DNA of 64,000 nucleotides from Synechococcus sp. HK01-R (GCF_014217855.1 NZ_CP059059.1:1798001-1862000); one strand, 5' to 3'. Numbered from the stretch's first letter, positions 15,130 to 26,179 are shown. Notes: a model not told the origin generated them from the letters alone. Translations and numbers: made by a program.

Positions 15130-17508
15130 TCAGTCCTTGGGCTTCGCCAGCGGCAGCAGGCATTTGTCGGAATCGCAGCCAGCCGGGCCAGCTTCAGTGA
15201 GCTCGCCACTGTCATAGCGCTGGAGAGCTTCAAAGAAGTCGCTGGAAACTCGACGCTCGATCACCTCGGCCTGCATCCGTTCGTAGGTCGCCGCATCGAT
15301 CGGCTCGAAGGGCAATCGAGGGAAGGTGGCATTGGCATCGAAGCGGGCGAGCAGTGCCGCAGAGATGTAGCCATCTCCTGCTTGGATCGTTTGGTGGAGG
15401 GCGTCAGTGAGAGGTTCGATCTCATGCTCACGGAATTCGATCGTCGCCGAGGTGTTGTGGGCGGTGTAGTGGGTTTGCACCTGCATGTAGAAGTCAAACT
15501 GGGCCATCGCCGAGAAGGCGTTGATGTCAACGGCATCGGCTCCAGGCAGATTGGCCCAGCTCACTTCCGTAGGGATCTCCACCAGCCATTCGGTGCAACG
15601 TGGATCAAAAGGATCATCGAGAAGTCGACCTTGTTCGTCCTTGTCGGATTGAGATGGCACGACGGTGTAGCCGTAATCCATGCAAGCCATTGCCACAGGG
15701 TCGTTTTTCCGGAAGGTAATCCGGCGAATGAAACGTTGGGCTTTGGGTGGATGCCAGCCAGGTGCTGCCCCGGTGAGCAGGCTCTTGGTGCCTGCGGGTT
15801 GCACGGTGGTGCAACGGTTCGGCCGGCGTAGGCCATGACGGTCGCAGTAGTCCCACACCGTTTCGTTGACGATGGCTTTCCAGCGACTCAGGAATGCTGC
15901 TTCCTGTTGCTTGAAGGCTTTGCCTTCTTCGGTGTCGGGGCGACCAGCTTCCCACCAGGTCAGCCAGGGGGTGCCGAAGGCGTGAACGAAGAAGTCAAAT
16001 AGGCCAGTGAAGCTCACGCCGACAATTGGATCCCAGGCACGGCTCTGGCGATACCGCTCAACCTCGAAGCGATGATTGAGCAGGCAGGCCACCGACAGAG
16101 CTGCGGCGCGGAACGCATCGCGCTGGCCTTCGTCGTCGCTTGGATCGATCTGATTCAGATGGATTTCGGCGAGATTGCAGTGGAAGTCGGCGCCAAGAAT
16201 TTCACCACAAGGGTTGAGGCCGTAGCGACCCAGTCGATGCTCCAGTTCATCGGCGGCGATCGGACCATGGTTGAGGCTTAACCAGCGACCGGCTTCTTCG
16301 CGCCCTTGGTCGCAGTACACCTCGATGAATTCCTTGCGCAGTTCTGGCGTGCTCAGCAGATCTGCATTGGATCGGGCAATCGCTTCAGGCGCGAATTGAA
16401 TGGCTCCCTCACCACTGTGGAATTGCTTGGTCACAGCCTCCAGCAGCACCTCACGACTGGGACGGGTGTGATAAACGCGGGTGTGGTTGGCCATGCGCAG
16501 GGCATCACGCTCGGGGTCGATGCGCCAGTTGCCATCAGCGTCCTGTTGCCAAAGATTGTCTTTAGCGCCCGCGGCAGCAAGGTCGTTAGCCGCGAACTGA
16601 CGCATGCCCGCGCTGCGACGGATGTTCCCAGCCACGATGGTCACCGCTGCCTCATCAATCAGCAGGCAACATTCCACTGACGTGAGTCTGCGACCGACGG
16701 CTTTGCCAAGCAGCCTGGCCACCCGTGCATAAAGGTCTTTGAGTTTGACGGGATTGGCCATCCCTCCAAACCCTTTCAGCGTTTCACCGACAGGACGAAC
16801 ATCGGAGAGATCAACGTCGACCTGAACTGTGCGACCAGCAAAGCGTTCATCACTGCTCAGTTCGAGCAAAAGCTGATAGCTATCCACCCAGCCTCGGCGG
16901 GTGTCACCCACCTTGATGGTGACGTGGTCGCCATTGATGGTGTGACTGGTGTGCTCCTGGCGCTCACCTGCGGGGGTCAGACCGATATCGCTGACCGAGA
17001 GCACCTCGATCGGATTGCGCACCACCGGCAGGCGATCAATCAGATGAGGCTCGATGATGGCGCCGGTTCCGCAGCCCATCATCGCCAGGTCCATCATCAG
17101 ACCGAAGGCTTCCCAATCCACCAAATTGGTGGACGTGCAGTTGTAGGCACCCGAGAAGTTTTCCGGTTGTTCGATCCAGGGGGTCCCCCCGATCCACAGC
17201 CAGCGACCGGAGGGCAAAGCCTTCTTCTCGGCTTGCATTCGCGCCAGGAGCTCGACTTCCTCCTGGGTGAGATGACCAAGTTTTGCGAGCCCACCGAGGT
17301 TGCGTACCCCCACTTCACTCCAGCTCTCGCGACCAGCAGGCGTACGACGGCTGTAAGTCCGATAAAAGACAGGGTTGGCTGCCGGCGCTGTGGATGGGAA
17401 ACCACCGCTGAGTTTGGTCACGACTTCGCCGATGGCGTCAGTGCTGTTGGAGCTTGTGGGATCCAGGCGACTGGGGGTGAGGGTCACAGGTATGGAGCAG
17501 GCGTCCAT
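15130..17508 (-). CDS. nrdJ: Adenosylcobalamin-dependent (class II) ribonucleoside-triphosphate reductase
   Basis: 792 residues from the ATG at 17508 (a longer frame adds 10 residues). Reduces ribonucleoside triphosphates to deoxy forms using B12. Key blocks: PSGRWLWIGGTPWIEQPENF, GAYNCTSTN with one redox Cys, GLNPCGEILGADFHCNLAEIH with the radical Cys and the second redox Cys, PAGTKSLLTGAAPGWH, and a C-terminal pair CDSDKC that regenerates the active site. The monomeric RTPR-type length fits. Oxygen-independent B12 chemistry suits marine picocyanobacteria, which make their own pseudocobalamin. Confidence 0.94.
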   Translation of the reverse strand: MDACSIPVTLTPSRLDPTSSNSTDAIGEVVTKLSGGFPSTAPAANPVFYRTYSRRTPAGRESWSEVGVRNLGGLAKLGHLTQEEVELLARMQAEKKALPSGRWLWIGGTPWIEQPENFSGAYNCTSTNLVDWEAFGLMMDLAMMGCGTGAIIEPHLIDRLPVVRNPIEVLSVSDIGLTPAGERQEHTSHTINGDHVTIKVGDTRRGWVDSYQLLLELSSDERFAGRTVQVDVDLSDVRPVGETLKGFGGMANPVKLKDLYARVARLLGKAVGRRLTSVECCLLIDEAAVTIVAGNIRRSAGMRQFAANDLAAAGAKDNLWQQDADGNWRIDPERDALRMANHTRVYHTRPSREVLLEAVTKQFHSGEGAIQFAPEAIARSNADLLSTPELRKEFIEVYCDQGREEAGRWLSLNHGPIAADELEHRLGRYGLNPCGEILGADFHCNLAEIHLNQIDPSDDEGQRDAFRAAALSVACLLNHRFEVERYRQSRAWDPIVGVSFTGLFDFFVHAFGTPWLTWWEAGRPDTEEGKAFKQQEAAFLSRWKAIVNETVWDYCDRHGLRRPNRCTTVQPAGTKSLLTGAAPGWHPPKAQRFIRRITFRKNDPVAMACMDYGYTVVPSQSDKDEQGRLLDDPFDPRCTEWLVEIPTEVSWANLPGADAVDINAFSAMAQFDFYMQVQTHYTAHNTSATIEFREHEIEPLTDALHQTIQAGDGYISAALLARFDANATFPRLPFEPIDAATYERMQAEVIERRVSSDFFEALQRYDSGELTEAGPAGCDSDKCLLPLAKPKD

Positions 17509-17654
17509 GCACACTAACGCCACTGATGGGGGCAGCAAGTGGTGAAAGGCACCACAGGCGGTGCTGCTGCTCCGGTCGCTGTCGCTGCCTTCGCTGCTGC
17601 CGTTGTCGCTGTCAGCATGACGTCATCCGTGTTCGGAAGCTGCTGCTGCTGCGT

Positions 17655-19825
17655 ATGCGTCTCAGGTTGTCTCGGCTGATGGCTGGAGCTCTCATCGGAG
17701 TTCTGCTTGTGAGCCTCCAGGCGCTCCTGCCTGTTCAGGCTGTGACCGCCCAACGGTCTGCTTTTCCTGCTGCGCAAGCAGCCAGCTCTCGAGGCCTGAT
17801 CTCCATCCAGGACCAACCCTTCTATGGGGATCTGGAGCAGGCGGCCAGCTCCTGGTCGGATGTTGTGCTGGATCAGGTGGTGGGTGATAGCCCAAGGGCC
17901 ACGTTGCTCAATTTTTATGCGGTGATGCCCGAGGTGGGGCATCGGGCTGACCAGCTCGGGCGGATCGATGCCCTGCGGGACCCGTCGGTGTCCCCTGCGC
18001 AACGCCAGGAGCAGATCGCTGATACCGAATTGCTGTTTCAGTTGGCGGTGAAGTCGCTTGATGCCAGCGCATTCCCCGAGAGTGTGCGAACCGATATGGC
18101 TGATGAGGCGGCGATTCAGTTAAAGCACGTTCTCGATTACGTCTTTACTCATAGCCAGAGATTGATTGATATCCCTGATGTTGAGGGTATGAAGCGTTTG
18201 AATGACAAACGCACCAATGCTGCTGAGTCTTGGCGCATCCCCGGAACAGCGATCTCTTTGACTTCTGAGCTGGATAATGATCCCGATCAACAGGACTTTT
18301 TCTTTTCTGAGGAGACGGTCGCTTCGATATCAGAAATGTATCAGGAGGTGAAGGGGTTTCCCGTTGTTGATCAACCCTTTGCGACTCCATATTTTTATCA
18401 AGACTTTATCTACACGCCTGGTTACCTGGTGCCGCCAGGCTGGTATCTCTCCTTGCCAAGAAGCGTTAGAGGCCTGATTGAAGTTCCGATCGGTGATCAA
18501 ACGTTGTTTCAGATCATCTGCGCGTTGCTCGCCATTGTTCTCTACCTGGCAGTGCTGGGTTGGCTTGCCCGTTTCATGCTCTTGACGTATCGGGATTCAC
18601 TTGCTGATGAGACTCCGACGCAACTCTGGCATCGCGATCGTTTGGCCTGGAGGCGGGTATTGCTTGTGTTGCCGATCCTCCCTCTTACAAGATTCACGGA
18701 GGTGTTCATTGACGATGTTGTTAATTTCACAGGGCTTCCCCTTGTTGTTATCACCTATGCCCTTTATGTGATCTGGTACCTGAGTGCGGGTGTCTTTGTC
18801 TTCTTTGTGTTTGAGGCGCTTGGCCGTAGCAGTGCGGAATGGTTGGCCAGGATTCGTGGTCGCCGGTCGCAGTTACAGCTGCAAAGAATCAGCAATTTCG
18901 TGATGCCCCTTTGTCGGGCTCTCGGAGCTCTCGTTCCATTGTGTTGATCTATCGATTAATGCTTCTCCTGGGACTCCCTGCCAGCACAGTTCTTGCATTC
19001 TCTGCAGTGCCAGGTCTGGCGATTGGTCTTGGCGCTTCCAAGTTGCTCAGTAATTTATTTGCTGGTCTTTCGATTCAAACTGATCGCCCCCTGCGGGTGG
19101 GTGAGTGCTGTCGAGTGGGGGAGAATCTTGGTTTCGTTTCTCGGATTGGATTACGTTCCCTAGAGCTGGAGACCCTGGAAAGTCGCGTCACGATTCCCAA
19201 CTCAGTTGTGGATGAAGCGACGATCATCAACTTCTCTCGACGTGGCTTGCAAGGTGATCGCCCACCGATGCAGGGCCTTGAGGTGCGTCTTGACCTTCAA
19301 GGGGAGTGGTCTCCCTTCCAGCTGGAGGAGGTTTTACATCAGGCAAGGCGAACGCTGCGGAGTTGGAGTGTGCTCAAGGAACCGCTCATGAGCCTCGAGC
19401 GATCGCCGGACTCTTCACCACAGTTGGTGGTCTTCGCCATGGTGGAGCTCCATGGCTGGCCTGCTTATCTCGACATTCGTGAGCGGCTTCTGATTCATCT
19501 CGATGAGGTGATGGAACGGGCTCAGTTGTCGGAAATTGCTCTAGGGATTGCCTACGGAACCCCTGCGGAACAACTGGACCGCCTGCCCTCGTTGGTGGCC
19601 AGCGTGGTGGCTGAGGATTCGCAGTTGCAGTTCAAGGCCTTTCGCCTGGAGCGCATTGCTGCCTCCAGCTACGACCACGTGCTCGAATTCAGCTCCAGTC
19701 ATGAGGATCATGATCACTTCGAGGACAGCCTTCATGACCTCAATCGTCGGCTCATCAGCGCCCTTGAGGACGCGGGGGTTGAGATTCCCTTCCCTACCCA
19801 GACCCTGCAGGTGCACCGCTCGTGA
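17655..19825 (+). pseudogene. MscS-family mechanosensitive channel gene, frameshifted
   Basis: The first part (17655-18947, 430 residues) has a signal peptide or TM (LMAGALIGVLLVSLQALLPV), a long extracytoplasmic domain and several membrane helices. It then hits a stop just after SNFVMPLCRALGALV. The channel continues in another frame from about 18935 (IVLIYRLMLLLGLPAST) with the MscS pore and beta domain (GLAIGLGASKLLSNLFAGLSIQTDRPLRVGE) to 19825. Restoring one base near 18930-18947 would give a single ~723-residue channel. It is either a true mutation or a sequencing error. The middle (about 18120-18560) is visibly more AT-rich than its neighbours. Confidence 0.85.
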
Positions 19826-20604
19826 TGCAACGCACACCCGAGCCTCAATTGATGGAGGAATGCCAGCAGGTTGAGGCCTACGCCGCTGCTGATTTCAATC
19901 GCAGTGATCTTCAGGTGATTCGAGGGATTGAACGGCTTTGCCAGGCCCATCAGTGGCAGCCCCGGGATGGCGATTGTGTGCTCGACCTTGGCTGCGGCCC
20001 AGGCAACATTTCAGAGCGACTGGCCCGGCTCTGGCCCCAGTGTCATGTGATCGGCATCGATGGATCCGACCCGATGCTGGAGATTGCACGGCGACGCCAG
20101 GTCGCGGCAGGTGAGGGTGTTGCTTCAAGGCTGAGCTACGAGGCGCTTTGTATCGGATCGTTGGCTCGCGGTGAGCTGAGGCCCAAAGCTCTCGAGGGCC
20201 GTTCAGGAGCAGCACTGATCGTGAGTAACAGCCTCTTGCATCACCTCCATGATCCCGGTCAGCTTTGGCGTCTGCATCAACGGCTCGCTCGGCCAGGTTG
20301 TCTTGTGTTGCATCGCGATTTGCGGCGGCCGCCAAGCCCTGAACGCGCTCTGGCCCTTCGTGAAAAGCATCTCGGCGCGGCCCCTTCGGTGCTTCGTCAT
20401 GACTATCTGGCGTCACTTCACGCTGCCTTCACCCCTGGTGAAGTGTTGGAGCAGCTCCGTGCAGCAGAGCTTCAATGCTTAGACGTGGTGGAGCTGGAGG
20501 ATCGATATCTCGAGATCCGTGGTGCCTTGCCTTCGATCGGTGCTGGTGTTGTCAGCGATGGACCCGTTAGCTGGCAGGCTGTCTCGAGAACGTCAGCGCC
20601 ATGA
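19825..20604 (+). CDS. Class I SAM-dependent methyltransferase
   Basis: 259 residues from the ATG at 19825, overlapping the preceding TGA by one base (TGATG). Motif [21 protein letters not shown], and motif II acidic [16 protein letters not shown] show SAM binding. Motif IV region is [18 protein letters not shown]. Substrate unknown; small-molecule or lipid methylation is most common for this type. It overlaps prfC by 4 bases, so it is co-translated with the translation release factor. Confidence 0.85.
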   Translation: MQRTPEPQLMEECQQVEAYAAADFNRSDLQVIRGIERLCQAHQWQPRDGDCVLDLGCGPGNISERLARLWPQCHVIGIDGSDPMLEIARRRQVAAGEGVASRLSYEALCIGSLARGELRPKALEGRSGAALIVSNSLLHHLHDPGQLWRLHQRLARPGCLVLHRDLRRPPSPERALALREKHLGAAPSVLRHDYLASLHAAFTPGEVLEQLRAAELQCLDVVELEDRYLEIRGALPSIGAGVVSDGPVSWQAVSRTSAP

Positions 20605-22250
20605 CACGGGTTCCCGCCACCGACTCCCAGGACGGCGCCAGCGAGGAGCTGGCTTTGGCGGTGGATCGCCGCCGCAACTTTGCGATCATTTCCCACCCTG
20701 ACGCCGGCAAGACAACCCTCACAGAGAAGCTTTTGCTTTACGGGGGTGCCATTCAGCAGGCTGGTGCTGTCAAAGCCAGGGGTGAGCAGCGAAAGGTCAC
20801 CTCGGACTGGATGGAACTCGAGAAACAGCGGGGGATTTCGATCACATCAACTGTTTTGCAGTTTGACTACGGCCCCAACACGATCAACCTGCTCGACACT
20901 CCCGGCCACCAGGATTTTTCAGAAGACACCTATCGGACCCTGGCCGCAGCAGACAACGCGGTGATGCTGGAGGACGCAGCCAAAGGGCTTGAACCTCAAA
21001 CCCGCAAACTCTTTGAGGTCTGCCGCATGCGCCAGATCCCGATCTTCACGTTCATCAACAAGATGGATCGTCCTGGTCGGGAGCCTCTTGCCCTGCTCGA
21101 TGAGATTGAGGCTGAGCTCGGGCTCACCCCTTGGGCGGTGAATTGGCCGATCGGCAGTGGTGAGCAGTTCCGCGGCGTGATCGACCGTCGCAGCAAGGAG
21201 GTGGTGCTGTTCAGTCGTGCTGAACGCGGTCGCCAGTCGGAAGAGCGTCATCTGCACCTGGATGATCCGGAGCTTCAGCAACTGGTGGAAGCCGATCTGC
21301 TGGAGCAGGCCGTAGAGGAAATGGAATTGCTCGAGGCGGCCGGGGCCGATCTCGATTTTGAGCTGGTCCACGCAGGCGAACTCACGCCTGTGTTCTTCGG
21401 CTCAGCCATGACCAATTTCGGGGTCAGACCCTTTCTGGATGCCTTCCTTGAGATGGCTCAGAAGCCCACGGCACGGAGTGGGAGCGAGGGACTCGTTGAT
21501 CCCCTCCGGCCTGAATTCAGTGGGTTCGTGTTCAAGCTGCAGGCCAACATGGACCCCCGTCATCGCGACCGTGTCGCTTTTGTGCGAGTTTGCAGCGGCC
21601 GTTTTGAGAAGGACATGACCGTGCGCCATGCACGGACGGGTAAGACGATTCGTCTGTCTCGCCCGCAGAAGTTGTTCGGTCAGGACCGTGAAGTTGTTGA
21701 TGATGCCTACCCAGGCGATGTGATCGGCCTCAATAACCCAGGCATGTTTGCGATCGGTGACACGCTTTACACCGGTACCAAGGTGGAATTCGAGGGCATT
21801 CCCTGCTTCAGTCCGGAAATCTTCAGCTGGTTGCGGAACCCCAATCCTTCAGCATTCAAAAATTTCCGCAAGGGCGTCAATGAGCTCCGCGAGGAGGGGG
21901 CGGTGCAGATTCTCTATGACACCGATCAGAGCAAGCGCGACCCGATCCTGGCGGCCGTCGGTCAACTGCAGCTTGAGGTGGTGCAACACCGCCTTGAGAA
22001 CGAGTACGGCGTGGAAACGCGTCTCGAACCCATGGGCTTTCAAGTGGCCCGCTGGGTGAGTGGAGGATGGCCGGCCCTTGAACGGGTTGGTCGCATCTTC
22101 AATTGCAAAACGGTGCAGGATGCCTGGTCAAGGCCAGTGCTGCTGTTCAAGAACACTTGGAATCTCAATCAGCTCCTTGAGGAGCATCCTGAGCTCGAAC
22201 TCAGCGCTGTGGCTCCTGTGGTGAGTGGTGTGGAACCGATCAGCCTCTGA
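20601..22250 (+). CDS. prfC: Peptide chain release factor 3
   Basis: 549 residues. A GTPase that removes RF1 and RF2 from the ribosome after termination. G1 is [16 protein letters not shown], switch/G3 is [15 protein letters not shown]4 is [12 protein letters not shown]. The sequence [20 protein letters not shown] is the RF3/EF-G effector region, and [20 protein letters not shown] is typical of RF3 domain II. Length is close to the E. coli protein. Start ATG overlaps the methyltransferase stop. Confidence 0.96.
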   Translation: MTRVPATDSQDGASEELALAVDRRRNFAIISHPDAGKTTLTEKLLLYGGAIQQAGAVKARGEQRKVTSDWMELEKQRGISITSTVLQFDYGPNTINLLDTPGHQDFSEDTYRTLAAADNAVMLEDAAKGLEPQTRKLFEVCRMRQIPIFTFINKMDRPGREPLALLDEIEAELGLTPWAVNWPIGSGEQFRGVIDRRSKEVVLFSRAERGRQSEERHLHLDDPELQQLVEADLLEQAVEEMELLEAAGADLDFELVHAGELTPVFFGSAMTNFGVRPFLDAFLEMAQKPTARSGSEGLVDPLRPEFSGFVFKLQANMDPRHRDRVAFVRVCSGRFEKDMTVRHARTGKTIRLSRPQKLFGQDREVVDDAYPGDVIGLNNPGMFAIGDTLYTGTKVEFEGIPCFSPEIFSWLRNPNPSAFKNFRKGVNELREEGAVQILYDTDQSKRDPILAAVGQLQLEVVQHRLENEYGVETRLEPMGFQVARWVSGGWPALERVGRIFNCKTVQDAWSRPVLLFKNTWNLNQLLEEHPELELSAVAPVVSGVEPISL

Positions 22251-22311
22251 GTCGCTGCTCGCGACTGCTCAAAAGGCTCGCCAGAATCCATTCTTCCTCT
22301 AGTCCGCCACT

Positions 22312-22536
22312 GTGGACAGCATCTGGCTGCAACGCCCAGGCCCAGATGGGGGCGTTGATTATGTGTGCTTTCGTCGCCCGCAGCAGGGACGCGTCGAAAT
22401 GCTGGAGGGACATCACCTGCCCCCCCAACTCCCCTTGCTCAAACGCCGAACCTGGATCGGGTCGGACCAATTGAGTGTGTGCCGGAAGGTCTTCGAACAG
22501 GACCATGGCTATCGCCACAGCCCGCCTTTGTTTTGA
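22312..22536 (+). CDS. Small cyanobacterial protein, function unknown
   Basis: 74 residues from a GTG start at 22312. A soluble, basic protein with SIWLQRPGPDGGVDYVCF and a terminal segment QLSVCRKVFEQDHGYRH. No motif that I can tie to a family. It lies 61 bases after prfC and 69 bases before the CPP1-like gene on the same strand. The shortness and non-ATG start leave some doubt. Confidence 0.5.
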   Translation: MDSIWLQRPGPDGGVDYVCFRRPQQGRVEMLEGHHLPPQLPLLKRRTWIGSDQLSVCRKVFEQDHGYRHSPPLF

Positions 22537-22605
22537 TGTCCTCCTTCGTGAAAGCGTCGGCTTCGCTGCTGCCTCGATACGCTCATCGAAGCAATGTGCA
22601 AGCCC

Positions 22606-23298
22606 ATGGCCTCCGGGATTGATTCCGGTTCCGATCCCGCCTCGCCGGACCCCTTCTCCCGGCTGAAGATCACGAGGGACGCCGGTTTTGAAGCGGTGCA
22701 GCAGGCCAGGGAGCAAGCACTGGTTCAAGCCGGTGAGGATTTGCAGGAGCGGGCCAAGGTTGAAGCCGCTTACGACGCCGTGCTGATGGAACGCCTGCGC
22801 GAGCGCCAGTCCGGTCGTGTCAGTTCGGCGGCTGCGAGTGCCTCCCAGCGGGAACAACAACTCGAGACGGTCAGCAGCTCTGAGCCAAGAGGGCCAGGGC
22901 TCCTGCTGTCTCGCATTCGTCAGCTTTCGCTCCCCACCCCCGCTGCGGCTCCCCAGACCTGGTTGCCGACGCTCTCCCTGGTGGAAGGTCAGGGTTTGTG
23001 GGTTCGACTAGGTCTGGCGGGCGCGGGGCTGGTGCTGGTGCTGCTCAGCCCCACCAGTGTCGAGCTCGTCCTTGCCCTGGGTACGATCGGCATGTTTCTC
23101 AGCCAGATCCGCCGCGGCCGTCGTCCCTTGGCCTCGGTCGGCTGGAGTGTGTTGTTTCTAACGCTTGGTGTCCTTGCTGGCGGGCTAGTTGCGGCACTCC
23201 TCGCTGGTTCGGCCGCCTCCCTGCCCTTGAGTGTGGATCAATTGCAGTCGCTGCCCGCCCTCTTGGTGCTGGCACTCGGTGCCCTGTTGCTGGGCTAG
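22606..23298 (+). CDS. CPP1-like (DUF3353) chaperone-like membrane protein
   Basis: 230 residues from the ATG at 22606. The N-terminal J-like region DPFSRLKITRDAGFEAVQQAREQAL, then VEAAYDAVLMERLRERQSG, is the CPP1 signature. Four hydrophobic segments in the second half anchor it in the membrane. Plant CPP1 stabilises light-dependent protochlorophyllide oxidoreductase, and the cyanobacterial homologues are assumed to act in pigment-enzyme or membrane-protein folding. An ATG at 22594 is an alternative start. It is convergent with hslO, with 4 bases between them. Confidence 0.85.
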   Translation: MASGIDSGSDPASPDPFSRLKITRDAGFEAVQQAREQALVQAGEDLQERAKVEAAYDAVLMERLRERQSGRVSSAAASASQREQQLETVSSSEPRGPGLLLSRIRQLSLPTPAAAPQTWLPTLSLVEGQGLWVRLGLAGAGLVLVLLSPTSVELVLALGTIGMFLSQIRRGRRPLASVGWSVLFLTLGVLAGGLVAALLAGSAASLPLSVDQLQSLPALLVLALGALLLG

Positions 23299-23302
23299 GC
23301 CG

Positions 23303-24220
23303 TCAGCCGGTTGGTTGCAACTCAGCGATCAAGTCCTGCAACTCAGACGCATTGACCTGGTAGACCGCATTGCAGAAATGGCAGGTGAGTTCAGCGCCGC
23401 CGTCTTCCTGCAGCATGCTGCTGAGTTCATCGGCTCCAAGCATTTTCAGCGCTCCGAGGCTGCGGGGACGGCTGCAAGGACAGTGAAAGTGAATGGCTTG
23501 GCTTGGTTCGCCTGCAGGAATCGGTTGCGGATCTAGATCGGGGAAGACGTCATGCAGCAGATCTTCCAGGTTGTTGCGGCAGGCTGAGAGTCGATCGCTG
23601 AAGTCGCTGATCTCTCGGCAGCGTTCTTCTAGCAGTGCCACCAGAGCAGGTTCTTCAGCCGCCTTCGGCAAGACCTGGACGAGCAGCGCACCGCTGCACT
23701 GAAGCCCGTCACGGTTGATCCGTTCGCCAACAAATACAGCGGAGGGCGTTTGTTCGGAATGGAGCAAATAGGAGGCCACGTCTTCCCCGATCCCTCCTCT
23801 CACCAGTTCTACGGTGCTGCTGAAGGGCTCACCCTTGCCTTCATCGCGCACCACATGCAAATAGCCAGTGCCTGCGGCTGCGGCGAAATCAAAGCTGTAA
23901 TGCCCTTGCGCATCCGCAACAGGATCCAGCTCAAGAGTTGGTTCTCCCACGTATCCGCGCACAGTTCCGTCCCGACCGGCATCCACCATCAGGCCCTTGA
24001 TGGGCCCATCGGAGCCCAGGCGCAGATTGACGCGTCCATGGGCCACTTTCATGGAACTGGCTAGTAACAATCCGGCCCCCATGGCCCGCCCCAGCATCAC
24101 GGTGGTTAGGTAGGAGAGCCCATGGCGCTTGGCTGCTATTTGGGTGGTCTCGGTGGTGGTCACCGCCACCAGCCGAATGCCACCGCCAGCCGCAGTGGCC
24201 CGGACAAGGCGATCGCTCAT
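23303..24220 (-). CDS. hslO: Redox-regulated chaperone Hsp33
   Basis: 305 residues from the ATG at 24220. Oxidation-activated holdase chaperone. The N-terminal domain begins [19 protein letters not shown]. The C-terminal zinc switch is CPCSRPR then [11 protein letters not shown], giving the four-cysteine CxC...CxxC site. A longer frame upstream runs into the ABC ATPase gene and is not needed. The start lies 2 bases after the ABC ATPase stop, so the two are probably co-transcribed. Confidence 0.94.
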   Translation of the reverse strand: MSDRLVRATAAGGGIRLVAVTTTETTQIAAKRHGLSYLTTVMLGRAMGAGLLLASSMKVAHGRVNLRLGSDGPIKGLMVDAGRDGTVRGYVGEPTLELDPVADAQGHYSFDFAAAAGTGYLHVVRDEGKGEPFSSTVELVRGGIGEDVASYLLHSEQTPSAVFVGERINRDGLQCSGALLVQVLPKAAEEPALVALLEERCREISDFSDRLSACRNNLEDLLHDVFPDLDPQPIPAGEPSQAIHFHCPCSRPRSLGALKMLGADELSSMLQEDGGAELTCHFCNAVYQVNASELQDLIAELQPTG

Positions 24221-24222
24221 GG

Positions 24223-24873
24223 CTAGGACTCGGCTGGGGCCAATGGTGACAGAGTGCGCAGCTTCCCTTCTTGCAGGCGGCAATGGGGACATTGCCAAGG
24301 GGCAAACAGAGCAGGCTCGTGGGTGACCACCACCATCACCCGTTCGCGGGAGAGCTCCAGCAGCAACTCGAGCACTTCTGTCCGTACCGACCAGTCCAGG
24401 CCCGCCGTTGGTTCGTCGAGCAGAAGCACCTCAGGCTGGCGTAGCAACTGCACAGCCAGCGCCAGACGTCTTTGTTGGCCTCCGCTAAGGCGCTCGGGTG
24501 CCTGTCGCCCATCAACCCCTCGGAGCCCCACCTGGTCGAGTACACGGTTCTGTTCGTCGCTGCTCAGGCGTCGATGGCCGAGTTTGAGCTCCTGGGAGAC
24601 GTTGAGGCCAAGAAAATGCCTTTCGGGGAACTGGAACAACACTCCGGTGATCCATCGCCGTTGGCGAGCGGTCAGCGGCTCTCCCTGCCAGCAAATCGAA
24701 CCCCGTTGCGGACGGCTCAGGCCGCTGATCACCTCCAGCAAGGTTGTTTTACCGCTCCCGCTTGCCCCTGAAATCAGCAGCGGTTGCCCTCGGCTCGCCT
24801 GCAGGTTGATCCCGCTCAGGATCGGCTTCTCTGCTGTGGCCGGCTGAACGTGCACGTCAATCAGTTCCAACAT
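24223..24873 (-). CDS. ABC transporter ATP-binding protein
   Basis: 216 residues, one nucleotide-binding domain. Walker A is [15 protein letters not shown], signature is [17 protein letters not shown], Walker B is [15 protein letters not shown]-loop is [17 protein letters not shown] around the Q-loop is like EcfA/CbiO-type or energy-coupling ATPases. No permease is adjacent, so the cargo is unknown. Immediately upstream of hslO on the same strand. Confidence 0.88.
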   Translation of the reverse strand: MLELIDVHVQPATAEKPILSGINLQASRGQPLLISGASGSGKTTLLEVISGLSRPQRGSICWQGEPLTARQRRWITGVLFQFPERHFLGLNVSQELKLGHRRLSSDEQNRVLDQVGLRGVDGRQAPERLSGGQQRRLALAVQLLRQPEVLLLDEPTAGLDWSVRTEVLELLLELSRERVMVVVTHEPALFAPWQCPHCRLQEGKLRTLSPLAPAES

Positions 24874-24964
24874 GAAGACGGGCGGCCTGTCCTGGATGTG
24901 ATTCTCGCCATAGCTTGGTCGATCGCTTGCATGGCGGTGATGATGGTGTGATCACAGCACCGCC

Positions 24965-25414
24965 ATGAACGTCCGATTCCGAGAGGTCGATCCCTTCAAC
25001 TGTTGGCTGTGGTTGCGCTTCGCTGATGTGCCTAGTCAGGGGGAACGCAGTTACGTCGATGGGATTTTTGATAGTTGGTATGTGCTCGGAAGGCTGGGCG
25101 GTTTCAATGCCGAGACTCTTCAGGCGCATGAGGAGGGGGATGAGCTGAGCTGGATGGCCTACGACAACGATGAGGCGTCCTCAGCAATGCCGGCCTTGAT
25201 GCACAACATGGGGCAGATGGAATATCACCAGGAATGGGCACGTTGCTGGGTGGATCTGGGGACGAGTGATGCGTTCGGCCTCGATGTGCTGATCAATGCT
25301 CTGCGGCAGCTCGACAGTGATGTGGTGCAACTGGAGGAGTTGCTGATTGGTGGTGAAAATGAGGATTGGCCGGTGGAAGAGCATCCCGATAGCGTCTTCC
25401 CTTCCTTCAACTGA
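24965..25414 (+). CDS. DUF3531 family protein
   Basis: 149 residues, acidic, soluble. MNVRFREVDPFNCWLWLRF at the start and the following GIFDSWYVLGRLGGFNAET are typical of DUF3531, a family of cyanobacteria and plastids with unknown function. It is divergent from the ABC ATPase and precedes rsmE by 9 bases, so it likely shares its transcript. Confidence 0.82.
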   Translation: MNVRFREVDPFNCWLWLRFADVPSQGERSYVDGIFDSWYVLGRLGGFNAETLQAHEEGDELSWMAYDNDEASSAMPALMHNMGQMEYHQEWARCWVDLGTSDAFGLDVLINALRQLDSDVVQLEELLIGGENEDWPVEEHPDSVFPSFN

Positions 25415-25423
25415 TCCATTGTC

Positions 25424-26179
25424 TTGGCGGAACTGCGTCGACTGCTGATCGCACCTGAACGGTTGATCCCCGATCGGGCGTTGCAGCTCAGCAGTTCCGA
25501 AGCGCACTATCTCCGTCGGGTGTTACGGCTCAGGCCCGGAGACCCCATTGCGTTGGTCGATGGACGGGGCTCCCTATGGCAAGCCTCACTCCTGGATGGT
25601 GAGCAGCTTCAACTCAGCAGCGGTCCCTCCCTGCAAATGTCGCCTCTTTCACCACGACTCGGACTCGCCGTGGTGGGCGTCCGTCGCGGCATGGATGACC
25701 TGATGCGGATGGCCACCGAGTTGGGAGTGGACCAGATCCAGCCACTGCGTTCCCAGTGGCGCACGCTGCAGGCGGAGGATCGGCCGGACCGGTGGCAGGT
25801 GATTCTTCAGGAGGCGGTGGAGCAGAGCGAGCGACTTTGGAGCCCGAAGCTTGCCCCTTGTCTGGATGTGAACGAGTGGTGGGCTGCTCAGGCACCGGAT
25901 TCGGCACTCGCGCTCCCAACAACCCGTCAGGACGGGCTCGTTGACTTACACGACTGGCTGCTTCAGCTGCCTGCTGCAAGCGATGCCGGGGCACCGCGTG
26001 AAGTCTGGGTGGCCATCGGCCCCGAGGCGGGTTGGAGCGCTGCTGAGGAGGAGGAGGCGATCAGACAGGGCTGGACCCCTGTCAGTATCGGCGACACGAT
26101 TTTGAGAACCTCGACTGCTGCCATTGCGGCGGCCACTCTGATGACCGCCTGGCGTCGCCAGCCAAGTCCCGGCACGTAG
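25424..26179 (+). CDS. rsmE: 16S rRNA m3U1498 methyltransferase
   Basis: 251 residues from a TTG start. N-terminal PUA-like region (SSSEAHYLRRVLRLRPGDPIALVDG). C-terminal SPOUT knot with QEAVEQSERLWSPKL, AIGPEAGWSAAEEEEA and ILRTSTAAIAA, which form the SAM-binding trefoil. Methylates U1498 in the decoding region. The TTG start at 25424 follows the DUF3531 stop by 9 bases and keeps the full N-terminal domain. Confidence 0.94.
   Translation: MAELRRLLIAPERLIPDRALQLSSSEAHYLRRVLRLRPGDPIALVDGRGSLWQASLLDGEQLQLSSGPSLQMSPLSPRLGLAVVGVRRGMDDLMRMATELGVDQIQPLRSQWRTLQAEDRPDRWQVILQEAVEQSERLWSPKLAPCLDVNEWWAAQAPDSALALPTTRQDGLVDLHDWLLQLPAASDAGAPREVWVAIGPEAGWSAAEEEEAIRQGWTPVSIGDTILRTSTAAIAAATLMTAWRRQPSPGT

Noticed and set aside
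18900-18960. Programmed ribosomal frameshift in the MscS gene
   Set aside because: No X-XXY-YYZ slippery heptamer or clear downstream pseudoknot; mutation or sequence error is simpler.
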